DNA of 7,260 nucleotides, taken from positions 1-7,260 of the forward strand of contig JAICUE010000127.1 in the NCBI GenBank assembly GCA_025936015.1, read 5' to 3'. Positions 1-5,807 of the stretch are shown piece by piece. Both the position numbers and the translations under genes were made by a program. The notes below the pieces were generated by a model, which was given only the letters and a program-made list of their open reading frames with translations, searched no databases and had not been told where the DNA came from. This DNA is from Gemmatimonadaceae bacterium. GTDB lineage: Bacteria > Gemmatimonadota > Gemmatimonadetes > Gemmatimonadales > Gemmatimonadaceae. Position 1 is the stretch's first letter. Every line of letters starts with the position of its first letter.

Positions 1-2030
1 ACGCGAACGTTAGGCGGATAGAGCGGCTCGAGCCGTCCGGCGAGCTCCTCCTTCACGAACGCGTGATAGTCGTGCGTGACCGCGCAGCGTACCGCGTGAT
101 GGACGGGGAGCCGCGTCTGGATGAGCACGCGGCCACCCTTCGGACCACGTCCCGCCCGGCCGGCGACCTGGCTGAGCAGTTGAAAGCAGCGCTCCGACGC
201 TCGAAAGTCAGGAAGGTTGATCCCGACGTCCGCGTCGACGACACCGACGAGCGTCACGTTGGGGAAGTCGAGCCCCTTGGCGATCATCTGCGTGCCGAGC
301 AGGATGTCCACCTCGCCGCGCCCGACGCGATCGAGGATCGTCGCATGGGCCCATTTCCCACTCGTCGTATCGACGTCCATGCGGGCGATCCTCGCCTCGG
401 GAAAGCGCTCGGCGATGATACGCTCGACCTGCTGGGTACCGAGCCCGCGCTGGTGCAGCGTCTTTCCATGACAGCGCGCACATCGCTCGCGAACCGGTTC
501 CTGATGGAGGCAGTAGTGGCAGACGAGCCGCTCGGGGGCGCGGTGGTAAGTGAGGGTGATCGAGCAGAACGGACAGGTCGCGACGTCGCCGCAGTCGTCG
601 CAGATGATGAACGACGCGTAGCCGCGGCGATTGAGGAGGAGGATGCTCTGCTCGCCGCGAGCGAGCGCGACGTGGAGCGCGGCCTCGAGCTGGTCGCTGA
701 GGACGGAACGCGTGAGGCGGGAGGCGACGCGATCGGCGGCGCGCGCGGAATTGGCGGCGGCGGTATCGATCGGGTGATCGGCGAAGGACTGCTGGACGGT
801 ATCGTGTTGTTCGGGGGGGGCCCCCCGTCGCAGGTCCACCACTTCCACCCCCGGCAGCTTCCCGCCCCCCGTCCGCTCCGGCAGCTCGAGCAGGGTGTAC
901 TTCCCCGTCGTCGCGTTCACCCAGCTCTCGAGGCTCGGCGTCGCGCTTCCCAGCACGGTGATCGCGCCCTCGAGCTTCGCTCGCATGATCGCCGCCTCGC
1001 GCGCATGGTAGCGCGGCGACTCGCCCTGCTTGTAGCTCGACTCGTGCTCCTCGTCGACGACGACCGCGCCGAGATCGTGCAGCGGCGCAAAGATCGCCGA
1101 GCGGGCGCCGACCGCGATCCGCTTCTCGCCACGCTGCAGCGCGCGCCACTCGTCCAGCCGCTCGCCGTCGCTCAGCGCGCTGTGGAGCACCGCGATCCGG
1201 TCGCCGAACGCGGCGCGGAAGCGATCGACCGTCTGCGGCGTCAGCGCGATCTCCGGGACGAGCACGATCGCCGACCTGCCTAACGTTCCGACGACGTGGC
1301 GGAGCAGCTCGACGTAGACCAGCGTCTTTCCGCTCCCGGTGATGCCATGGAGAAGGAAGACCTCGCCGGGCGCGCCGGCCTTCAGCCGGTCGATGGCCTC
1401 GCGTTGCGCCGGCGTCGGGACGTGCAGCAGCGGCGCCCCGACCGGTCGCGACGCGAACGGATCGCGGGCAACCACCTGGTTGCTGATCGCGACGAGTCCC
1501 TTGTCGGCGAGCGCGCTGATCACCCCCGGCGAGACACCGAGCTGCTCGACGAGGTGCTCGATCGGCGCGCGTCCGCCTAACGCCTCGAGCAGCTCGTAGA
1601 CCTCGCGCTGCTTCTTCGCCCGGGCGAAGGCCTTGTCGCGTTCGACCAGCGTCGGCAGTTCGCGACTCAGCTGGGCGATGCGCCGCGTCTTCTCCGATGG
1701 AATCGGCGCCGCCGCGCCAGTCATCGTCGCCGGCAGCATCGACTTGAGCACGACCCCGAGCGGGACGATGTAGTACTCGGAGATCCAGCGGCCGAGCGCG
1801 AGCATCGCTGGTCCGAGCGCGGGCTCGGCATCCGGCGCGTCGATCACCGCCCGGGCACGGACCCCCTCGGGCGGCGCCTCGGCCTCGCCGATGCAGATCC
1901 CGATCGCCCGCTTGTTCCGGAGCGGCACCACCACGCGCGAGCCCGCGACGATCGGATGCCGCGGCTCGCCGTCAACCCGGTAGGTGAAGGTCTGGAAGAG
2001 CGGCAGCGGCAGCGCGACGTCGACGAACAT
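1..2030 (-). CDS. priA: Primosomal protein N' (PriA), replication-restart 3'-5' helicase, 3' end cut off by the window
   Basis: Seen: 676 complete codons are open from ATG 2030 to the window edge. PriA is normally about 730-820 residues, so the last part of the C-terminal domain is missing. In order: N-terminal 3'-DNA-binding domain (about 1-105), linker and winged-helix region (about 110-200), Walker A GITGSGKT (229-236), DEEH box (326-329), GSATPS (361-366), eight zinc-binding cysteines (C477, 480, 486, 489, 504, 507, 517, 520), GTQMIAKGLDFP (579-590) and the motif VI sequence QVAGRAGR (621-628). Known for the family: PriA recognises stalled or repaired forks and reloads the replicative helicase. 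The start is forced, because an in-frame TAG lies only four codons upstream. The ribosome site is poor. A run of G8C6 at 813-826 is crossed in frame, within an apparent insertion at about 403-440. Two TTA-GGC octamers and one CCT-AAC octamer lie in this gene. Confidence 0.97.
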   Translation of the reverse strand, partial: MFVDVALPLPLFQTFTYRVDGEPRHPIVAGSRVVVPLRNKRAIGICIGEAEAPPEGVRARAVIDAPDAEPALGPAMLALGRWISEYYIVPLGVVLKSMLPATMTGAAAPIPSEKTRRIAQLSRELPTLVERDKAFARAKKQREVYELLEALGGRAPIEHLVEQLGVSPGVISALADKGLVAISNQVVARDPFASRPVGAPLLHVPTPAQREAIDRLKAGAPGEVFLLHGITGSGKTLVYVELLRHVVGTLGRSAIVLVPEIALTPQTVDRFRAAFGDRIAVLHSALSDGERLDEWRALQRGEKRIAVGARSAIFAPLHDLGAVVVDEEHESSYKQGESPRYHAREAAIMRAKLEGAITVLGSATPSLESWVNATTGKYTLLELPERTGGGKLPGVEVVDLRRGAPPEQHDTVQQSFADHPIDTAAANSARAADRVASRLTRSVLSDQLEAALHVALARGEQSILLLNRRGYASFIICDDCGDVATCPFCSITLTYHRAPERLVCHYCLHQEPVRERCARCHGKTLHQRGLGTQQVERIIAERFPEARIARMDVDTTSGKWAHATILDRVGRGEVDILLGTQMIAKGLDFPNVTLVGVVDADVGINLPDFRASERCFQLLSQVAGRAGRGPKGGRVLIQTRLPVHHAVRCAVTHDYHAFVKEELAGRLEPLYPPNVR
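8..15 (+). repeat. CGTTAGGC octamer, site 1 (priA)
   Basis: Exact copy, plus orientation. In the priA frame it is read CCT-AAC (P673-N674). Confidence 0.8.
1278..1285 (-). repeat. CGTTAGGC octamer, site 2 (priA)
   Basis: Exact copy on the coding strand, read TTA-GGC (L250-G251) in priA, between Walker A and the next helicase motif. Confidence 0.8.
1575..1582 (-). repeat. CGTTAGGC octamer, site 3 (priA)
   Basis: Exact copy on the coding strand, read TTA-GGC (L151-G152) in the priA linker region. Confidence 0.8.
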
Positions 2031-2061
2031 TGGTGAAGCCTACCGACTGGCGTGCTCGTGC

Positions 2062-2086
2062 GGGAGCGGTTGCGTTCCGCGCTCCC
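2062..2086 (-). other. Small inverted repeat in the epimerase-priA gap
   Basis: GGGAGCG (2062-2068) and CGCTCCC (2080-2086) form a 7-bp GC stem with an 11-base loop in the 66-bp gap between the epimerase stop and the priA start. No T-run follows on the minus strand, so it is not a canonical intrinsic terminator. It could attenuate or stabilise the mRNA, or be chance in GC-rich DNA. Confidence 0.25.
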
Positions 2087-2096
2087 CGCTTACCGC

Positions 2097-3137
2097 TCAG
2101 CGCCGGCCGGCGCCCGCCCGCCGCGACACGCCCAGCCCGGGCGCGTCGCCTAACGATATCCGGCCCCCGGCGATCGCCGGGCCGGTGAACGGATCGTCCT
2201 TCAGCAGCGCGGCCCCGTCGAGATCCGCGCAGTCGAGCAGGGGCGCGAAGTGAGCGGCGGCGGCGATGCCTAACGTCGTCTCGATCATGCAGCCGCACAT
2301 CACCAGCATCCCGTGGGCGCGCGCCGTCGCGATCATCTTCAGCGCTTCGCGCAGCCCGCCGCACTTCGAGAGCTTGATGTTGATCCCGTCGACGATCCCG
2401 ACCAGCTTCGCGACGTCGGTTGCCACGATGCAGCTCTCGTCGGCGACGATCGGCAGCGGCGAGCGGTCGCGGACGACGCGCAGGCCGTCGAGATCCTCCG
2501 GCGGCAGCGGCTGCTCGACGAATTCGACGCCGTAATCGAGACAGAGCTCGATCATCCGCAACGCGTGCTTCGGCGTCCATGCCGCGTTCGCGTCCACCCG
2601 CAGGACCTTGTCGGGCGCGGCGAGCCTGACGGTGCGGATGATCTGCGCGTCGCGGTCGGTGCCGAGCTTCACCTTGAGGATCGGATACTGCTTCGCGTCC
2701 TCGACGCGGGCGCGAAGGGTCGCGTCGTCGGGCGCGATCGCGATCGTGAAGCTCGATGCCGGCGCGGCCGCGGGGTCGAGCCCCCACAGCTTCCAGAGCG
2801 GGACGCCGAGGCGCTTGGCCGCGAGGTCGTGAAGGGCGGCGCTCACCGCGCTCTTCGCCGACCCGTTGCGCCCGATCGCGTTGTTCATCGCGGCCTCGAT
2901 CGCCTCGAGCGACCATGCGCTCGCCTTCTCGATCGCCGGCCCGATCCTGCCTAACGCGGCGACCACGGTCTCCGGTGTCTCGCCATAGAACTTGCTCGGC
3001 GCCGCTTCACCCCACCCTTCCTGCCCGTCGCCGTCCGAGACCTTCACCCAGACCGTCTTGTATTCGCTCTGCCCGCCGCGGGCGATGATGAATGGATGCG
3101 TGGTCTGAACAGTGACGATCTCGTGCGAGAGCTTCAT
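2097..3137 (-). CDS. Dipeptide epimerase (L-Ala-D/L-Glu epimerase-like), enolase superfamily
   Basis: A complete 346-residue protein, typical length for this family. Seen: N-terminal capping domain (about 1-120) with GWGEAAPS (41-48), then a TIM barrel carrying the full muconate-lactonizing-subgroup catalytic set: KVK (155-157; K157 acid/base), metal ligands D182 (VDAN), E208 (VEQP) and D233 (ADES), and the opposite-face lysine K255 (NIKLSK). The DLD motif (305-307) matches the DxD that binds the substrate alpha-ammonium group in dipeptide epimerases and separates them from other superfamily members. Family knowledge: these enzymes racemise the C-terminal residue of dipeptides, classically L-Ala-D-Glu from murein turnover, in the cytoplasm. 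The exact dipeptide cannot be told from sequence. The ATG overlaps the kinase stop as ATGA and has only a weak ribosome site, which suggests translational coupling. Three CGTTAGGC octamers lie in it. The C-terminal tail is short and Arg/Gly/Ala-rich. Confidence 0.92.
   Translation of the reverse strand: MKLSHEIVTVQTTHPFIIARGGQSEYKTVWVKVSDGDGQEGWGEAAPSKFYGETPETVVAALGRIGPAIEKASAWSLEAIEAAMNNAIGRNGSAKSAVSAALHDLAAKRLGVPLWKLWGLDPAAAPASSFTIAIAPDDATLRARVEDAKQYPILKVKLGTDRDAQIIRTVRLAAPDKVLRVDANAAWTPKHALRMIELCLDYGVEFVEQPLPPEDLDGLRVVRDRSPLPIVADESCIVATDVAKLVGIVDGINIKLSKCGGLREALKMIATARAHGMLVMCGCMIETTLGIAAAAHFAPLLDCADLDGAALLKDDPFTGPAIAGGRISLGDAPGLGVSRRAGAGRR
2148..2155 (-). repeat. CGTTAGGC octamer, site 4 (epimerase)
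   Basis: Exact copy on the coding strand, read TTA-GGC (L329-G330) near the epimerase C-terminus. Confidence 0.8.
2268..2275 (-). repeat. CGTTAGGC octamer, site 5 (epimerase)
   Basis: Exact copy on the coding strand, 120 bases from site 4, read TTA-GGC (L289-G290). Confidence 0.8.
2949..2956 (-). repeat. CGTTAGGC octamer, site 6 (epimerase)
   Basis: Exact copy on the coding strand, read TTA-GGC (L62-G63) in the capping domain. Confidence 0.8.
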
Positions 3138-4144
3138 ACTTTCGTCGGGGCCAGTCCAGGTCGGCGGGCGAGCCAGGCGGCTCGATGCTCGGCGGATCCG
3201 TCCGCCGAGATATTAAGATAGGCGACGAGCGCGTCGGCAAGCTCATGCCCGCGCTGGAAGCGATCCGCGGGATGCTTCTGCAGGCACTTCATCGTGATCT
3301 CGGCGAGCGCGGGCGGCGTCCGCGAATCCACCACTTCCGGTGAGACGGGTTGCTCGTGCACGTGCTTGTAGCCGACCGAGTACGAGTCCGCGCCGTCGAA
3401 CGGGGGAAAGCCGAGCACCATCTCGTACAGCATCACGCCGACGGCGTACAGGTCGCTGCGCCCGTCGACCATCTTCCCCATCGCCTGCTCGGGCGACATG
3501 TAGTGCGGCGTCCCCATCGCGCGACCGGTGCCCGTCAGCTTGCTGTGGAAGCGGGCCGTCGCGATGCCGAAGTCGGTGATGACCGCGTTGCGGTCCTCAT
3601 CGAAGAGGATGTTGTCCGGCTTCACGTCGCGATGGACGACGCCGCGGCGGTGCGCGTAGTCGAGCGCGCAGCTGACCTGCACCGCGATCGACGCTGCCTC
3701 GGGCCCGCTGATCGTCCGGTCGCGGCCGATCATGTCGGCGAGTGAGCCGCCGCCGAAGTACGGCATCACGAGATAGACCGAGCCATCGACGTCGCCGTAG
3801 TCGAGCATCGAGCAGATGTGCGGATGCGAGAGCCGGCATGCCGCCTCTGCTTCACGGCGGAACCGCTCGCGCATCTCTTCGTCGCGGGCGAGGTGCGAGT
3901 GCAGGACCTTGAGCACCACCGGGCGGTCGAGCATCGAGTGCTCGGCGTAATAGACGTGCGCCATCCCGCCGCTGCCTAACCGCCGGTGCACGCGATAACG
4001 GCCACCGGTGTTGGCGCGAAGCTGGGTCAGCTCGGCGTCCGGCTTCTCAGCCGGCGAGCCCGCGATCTCCGGGAGCGCATCGTCGCAGCGCGTACACCGG
4101 GCCGCACTCGCTCGATTCCACGTCCCGCAGTCCGGACAGAACAC
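3134..4144 (-). CDS. Ser/Thr protein kinase (PknB/Hanks type) with N-terminal zinc ribbon
   Basis: 336 residues from GTG 4144. Seen: a zinc ribbon at the very N-terminus (C3-x2-C6 ... C17-x2-C20), a short linker, then a complete kinase domain: glycine-rich loop LGSGGMAHV (56-64), ATP lysine K79 (VLK), helix-C glutamate in RREAEAA (E98 or E100), catalytic HRDVKPDN (171-178), DFG (191-193), an activation loop with several Thr (T204, T206, T212), SPE (217-219, in place of APE) and a C-lobe Arg (R295). All catalytic residues are present, so an active RD-type kinase is expected. No transmembrane segment or PASTA repeat is visible, so it is probably cytosolic. The GTG start is supported by GGAGGG 8 bases upstream, and it puts the ribbon at residue 3. 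An ATG at 4267 in the same frame would run through the GvpL-like gene and adds only Arg-rich, non-homologous sequence. Substrates are unknown. The stop overlaps the epimerase start. Confidence 0.93.
   Translation of the reverse strand: MFCPDCGTWNRASAARCTRCDDALPEIAGSPAEKPDAELTQLRANTGGRYRVHRRLGSGGMAHVYYAEHSMLDRPVVLKVLHSHLARDEEMRERFRREAEAACRLSHPHICSMLDYGDVDGSVYLVMPYFGGGSLADMIGRDRTISGPEAASIAVQVSCALDYAHRRGVVHRDVKPDNILFDEDRNAVITDFGIATARFHSKLTGTGRAMGTPHYMSPEQAMGKMVDGRSDLYAVGVMLYEMVLGFPPFDGADSYSVGYKHVHEQPVSPEVVDSRTPPALAEITMKCLQKHPADRFQRGHELADALVAYLNISADGSAEHRAAWLARRPGLAPTKV
3974..3981 (-). repeat. Near-match octamer GGTTAGGC, site 7 (kinase)
   Basis: Seven of eight bases match (first base G for C). 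Read TTA-GGC as L56-G57, the first residues of the kinase glycine-rich loop. Confidence 0.6.
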
Positions 4145-4149
4145 GCGCG

Positions 4150-4776
4150 CTACCCTCCGAGGTCCAGCCTCACGAAATCGTACGGGGGCCAGGGCCCCGT
4201 CACGCGGATGTCGAGATCGGAATGGGCCGCGCCGGCACCGCCGACCGCACCGGTGAACGCGCCCCACTTGTCCCGCTCGACGAGGAACGCTCCGCTGAGC
4301 ACGATCCCCGTCAGATGCTCGGTTTTCAGCGGCACCATCGCCGCCGCCTGCGCCCTCAGGTTCTTCAAGACATCGGCCGCGCGCGCGGCGAGCGATGCGC
4401 CTTCGATGGTGCTCGCGGAGTCGCGCTTCACGATGTGCACGCGCGCCACTGTGCGCCCGTCGAGGTACGCGAGCGATTCGTGCAGCGCGTGGTAATGCAG
4501 CTCCATCCAGCGGACGAGCGCCGCGCGGTCGCGGAACACCGTCCCCACCGGCGCCGGCGCCACCGCATAGCGCTCGGCCACCGTACTGAGGACTGCCGCA
4601 TGCCGCTCGAGGTCACGGTCGTCGGGCACCTGGCGCTGGTAGACTGCCGGCGCGGTGATCGCGCCGAGATCGCGCACCGCGACGAGCGTCGTGTCCGGCG
4701 CGAGCGACGTCGTGTCGGCGCCATCGAGCAGTGCAACTCCGTACAGCGCGAGGCCGTCGCTCACATCAATCTCCAT
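4150..4776 (-). CDS. GvpL/GvpF-family (gas vesicle protein-like) protein, isolated
   Basis: 208 residues from ATG 4776. Seen: the family's opening LYGVALL (11-17), a strand and turn LVAVRDLGAI (31-40), PVGTVFRD (76-83) at the place of the usual 'P..FGTVF' segment, a helical middle, then SGAFLVERDKWGAF (161-174) and the hallmark ending VTGPWPPYDFV (192-202). Family knowledge: GvpL and GvpF are accessory proteins of gas-vesicle assembly, usually 240-280 residues, so this copy is somewhat short. No gvpA, gvpN, gvpK or other gas-vesicle gene is in the window, so its role here is open. The start is ambiguous: GTG 4764 overlaps the corA stop as GTGA and has GGAG 6 bases upstream, while ATG 4776 lacks a clear ribosome site. 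Four fewer residues would change nothing in the domain. The stop lies 5 bases before the kinase GTG. The family call rests mainly on the C-terminal motif. Confidence 0.8.
   Translation of the reverse strand: MEIDVSDGLALYGVALLDGADTTSLAPDTTLVAVRDLGAITAPAVYQRQVPDDRDLERHAAVLSTVAERYAVAPAPVGTVFRDRAALVRWMELHYHALHESLAYLDGRTVARVHIVKRDSASTIEGASLAARAADVLKNLRAQAAAMVPLKTEHLTGIVLSGAFLVERDKWGAFTGAVGGAGAAHSDLDIRVTGPWPPYDFVRLDLGG
4153..4158 (-). promoter_or_regulatory. Strong Shine-Dalgarno of the kinase gene
   Basis: GGAGGG on the minus strand lies 8 bases before GTG 4144, inside the last codons of the GvpL-like gene. It decides the kinase start in favour of this GTG over the upstream in-frame ATG. Confidence 0.75.
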
Positions 4777-5807
4777 TTGCGCAGCCCGAATACGAGCGCG
4801 ATTCCGAGTCCGAGCTGCAGGGCGAGCATCCACCAGAATCCGTTGTGCACTCCCGAGAGCGGGATGTGCTCGAAGTTCATTCCCCACATCCCGCTGATCA
4901 CCACGAACGGGATGCTCATCGTCGCGACCACCGACAGTCCGAGCGTGATCTTGCCGAGCCGGTTCGACACCTGCGAGAGGTAGCTGTCGAGGGTACTGCT
5001 GAGAAGCTCGCGATATGTCTCGAGCGAGTCGTTGATCCGCAGCACGTGATCGTACACGTCGCGGAAGTACACTTGCACTTCCGGCGGGATGTACGGCGTC
5101 GGCCGGTTGGTGAAGACGTTGAACACCTCGCGCTGCGGCGAGAGGTGGCGCCGCAGCCCGAGGACGAGCCGCTTCACCGCGAAGATGTCGCGGAGCGCCC
5201 CCTCCTCGAAGTTCGCGAACACTCGTTCCTCGAGCCCATCGACGAATTCGTCGATCTGGTCGAGGATCGGGAAGAAGCCGTCGACCTCGGCGTCCATCAG
5301 CGAGTGCATCAGCCGGGCAGGATGTGGATTCGTGAGCTCCGGGTTTCGCTCGAGCCGCGCCGTGACCTGCATGATGCTCGGCGACGGCTCACCGTGCACC
5401 GTCACCAGGTAATTCTTCCCGAGGAAGAAGTACTGGTTGAAGGTCGAGATGTCGTAGGGATCGTCGGTCTCCTCGAGGAAGCGCACGCCGCGGATGATCG
5501 CGAAGAGATAGCCGTCGTACTCCTCGAGCTTGACGCGCGACCCGGGATTGAGCGTGTCCTCGATCGCCAGCGGGTGGAAATGAAAGACCTTCTCGAGGAA
5601 GGCATGCTGGTGCCGGTTCGTGCTGTCGATGTCGACCCAGAGCGCGCCGTCGCTGCCGGCGATGATCGCCGCCATCTCGCGCGGGCCGAGGTCTCGCTGC
5701 GAGTTGCCGGCCGCATCGCGATAGAAGCTGCGCGGGATGTTCTGGGCGCGGAGGGCGGCCGCTTCGGCCTCGCCGTTAGGCGACGCGGCCACCTGGTTCG
5801 CCGTCAC
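4761..5807 (-). CDS. corA: CorA-family magnesium/divalent-cation channel
   Basis: 348 residues from GTG 5807, normal CorA length. Seen: a soluble alpha/beta N-terminal domain (about 20-200) with LWVDID (56-61), HPLAIEDTLNP (78-88), KLEEYDGYLFAI (93-104) and the acidic helical stretch VDGFFPILDQIDEFVDGLEERVF; a long stalk helix (about 203-285); TM1 about 286-308 ending in the signature GMN (309-311); a short periplasmic loop; TM2 about 322-341; and a basic C-terminus (RKWRL). Family knowledge: a pentameric inner-membrane channel passing Mg2+ (some members Co2+, Ni2+ or, as ZntB, Zn2+). The loop reads GMNFEHIPLS rather than the common GMNF..MPEL, losing the usual Glu of MPEL. The GTG is chosen because GAGGA lies 4 bases upstream, it overlaps the methyltransferase stop as GTGA, and the frame further upstream has no CorA-like sequence. 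One octamer (CCT-AAC) lies at codons 10-11. Confidence 0.94.
   Translation of the reverse strand: MTANQVAASPNGEAEAAALRAQNIPRSFYRDAAGNSQRDLGPREMAAIIAGSDGALWVDIDSTNRHQHAFLEKVFHFHPLAIEDTLNPGSRVKLEEYDGYLFAIIRGVRFLEETDDPYDISTFNQYFFLGKNYLVTVHGEPSPSIMQVTARLERNPELTNPHPARLMHSLMDAEVDGFFPILDQIDEFVDGLEERVFANFEEGALRDIFAVKRLVLGLRRHLSPQREVFNVFTNRPTPYIPPEVQVYFRDVYDHVLRINDSLETYRELLSSTLDSYLSQVSNRLGKITLGLSVVATMSIPFVVISGMWGMNFEHIPLSGVHNGFWWMLALQLGLGIALVFGLRKWRLM
4771..4774 (-). promoter_or_regulatory. GGAG ribosome site favouring GTG 4764 for the GvpL-like gene
   Basis: GGAG on the minus strand lies 6 bases before GTG 4764, good spacing. It begins within the ATG at 4776, so only one of the two starts can use it. 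The GTG would give a GTGA overlap with corA, the same arrangement as the corA/methyltransferase junction. Confidence 0.4.
5774..5781 (+). repeat. CGTTAGGC octamer, site 8 (corA)
   Basis: Exact copy in plus orientation, opposite to the genes. Read CCT-AAC (P10-N11) in the variable corA N-terminus. Confidence 0.8.

Noticed and set aside
813..826. Frameshift in priA at the G8C6 run
   Set aside because: Hand translation stays in the PriA frame on both sides, from Walker A through the eight cysteines to QVAGRAGR.
63..1283. Long plus-strand open frame of 406 codons
   Set aside because: It is antisense to the helicase core of priA, is Arg/Asp/Ala-rich without a recognisable domain, and is explained by GC-rich codon use on the opposite strand.
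2062..2086. Intrinsic terminator before priA
   Set aside because: The hairpin is present but no T-tract follows it on the minus strand.
208..2916. Minus-strand open frames at 208-1149 and 1972-2916
   Set aside because: They are out-of-frame shadows of priA and the epimerase, Arg-rich and lacking any motif.
4145..4267. Longer kinase start at ATG 4267
   Set aside because: It would overlap the end of the GvpL-like gene by over 100 bases and add 41 Arg-rich residues; GTG 4144 has a strong ribosome site and starts at the zinc ribbon.
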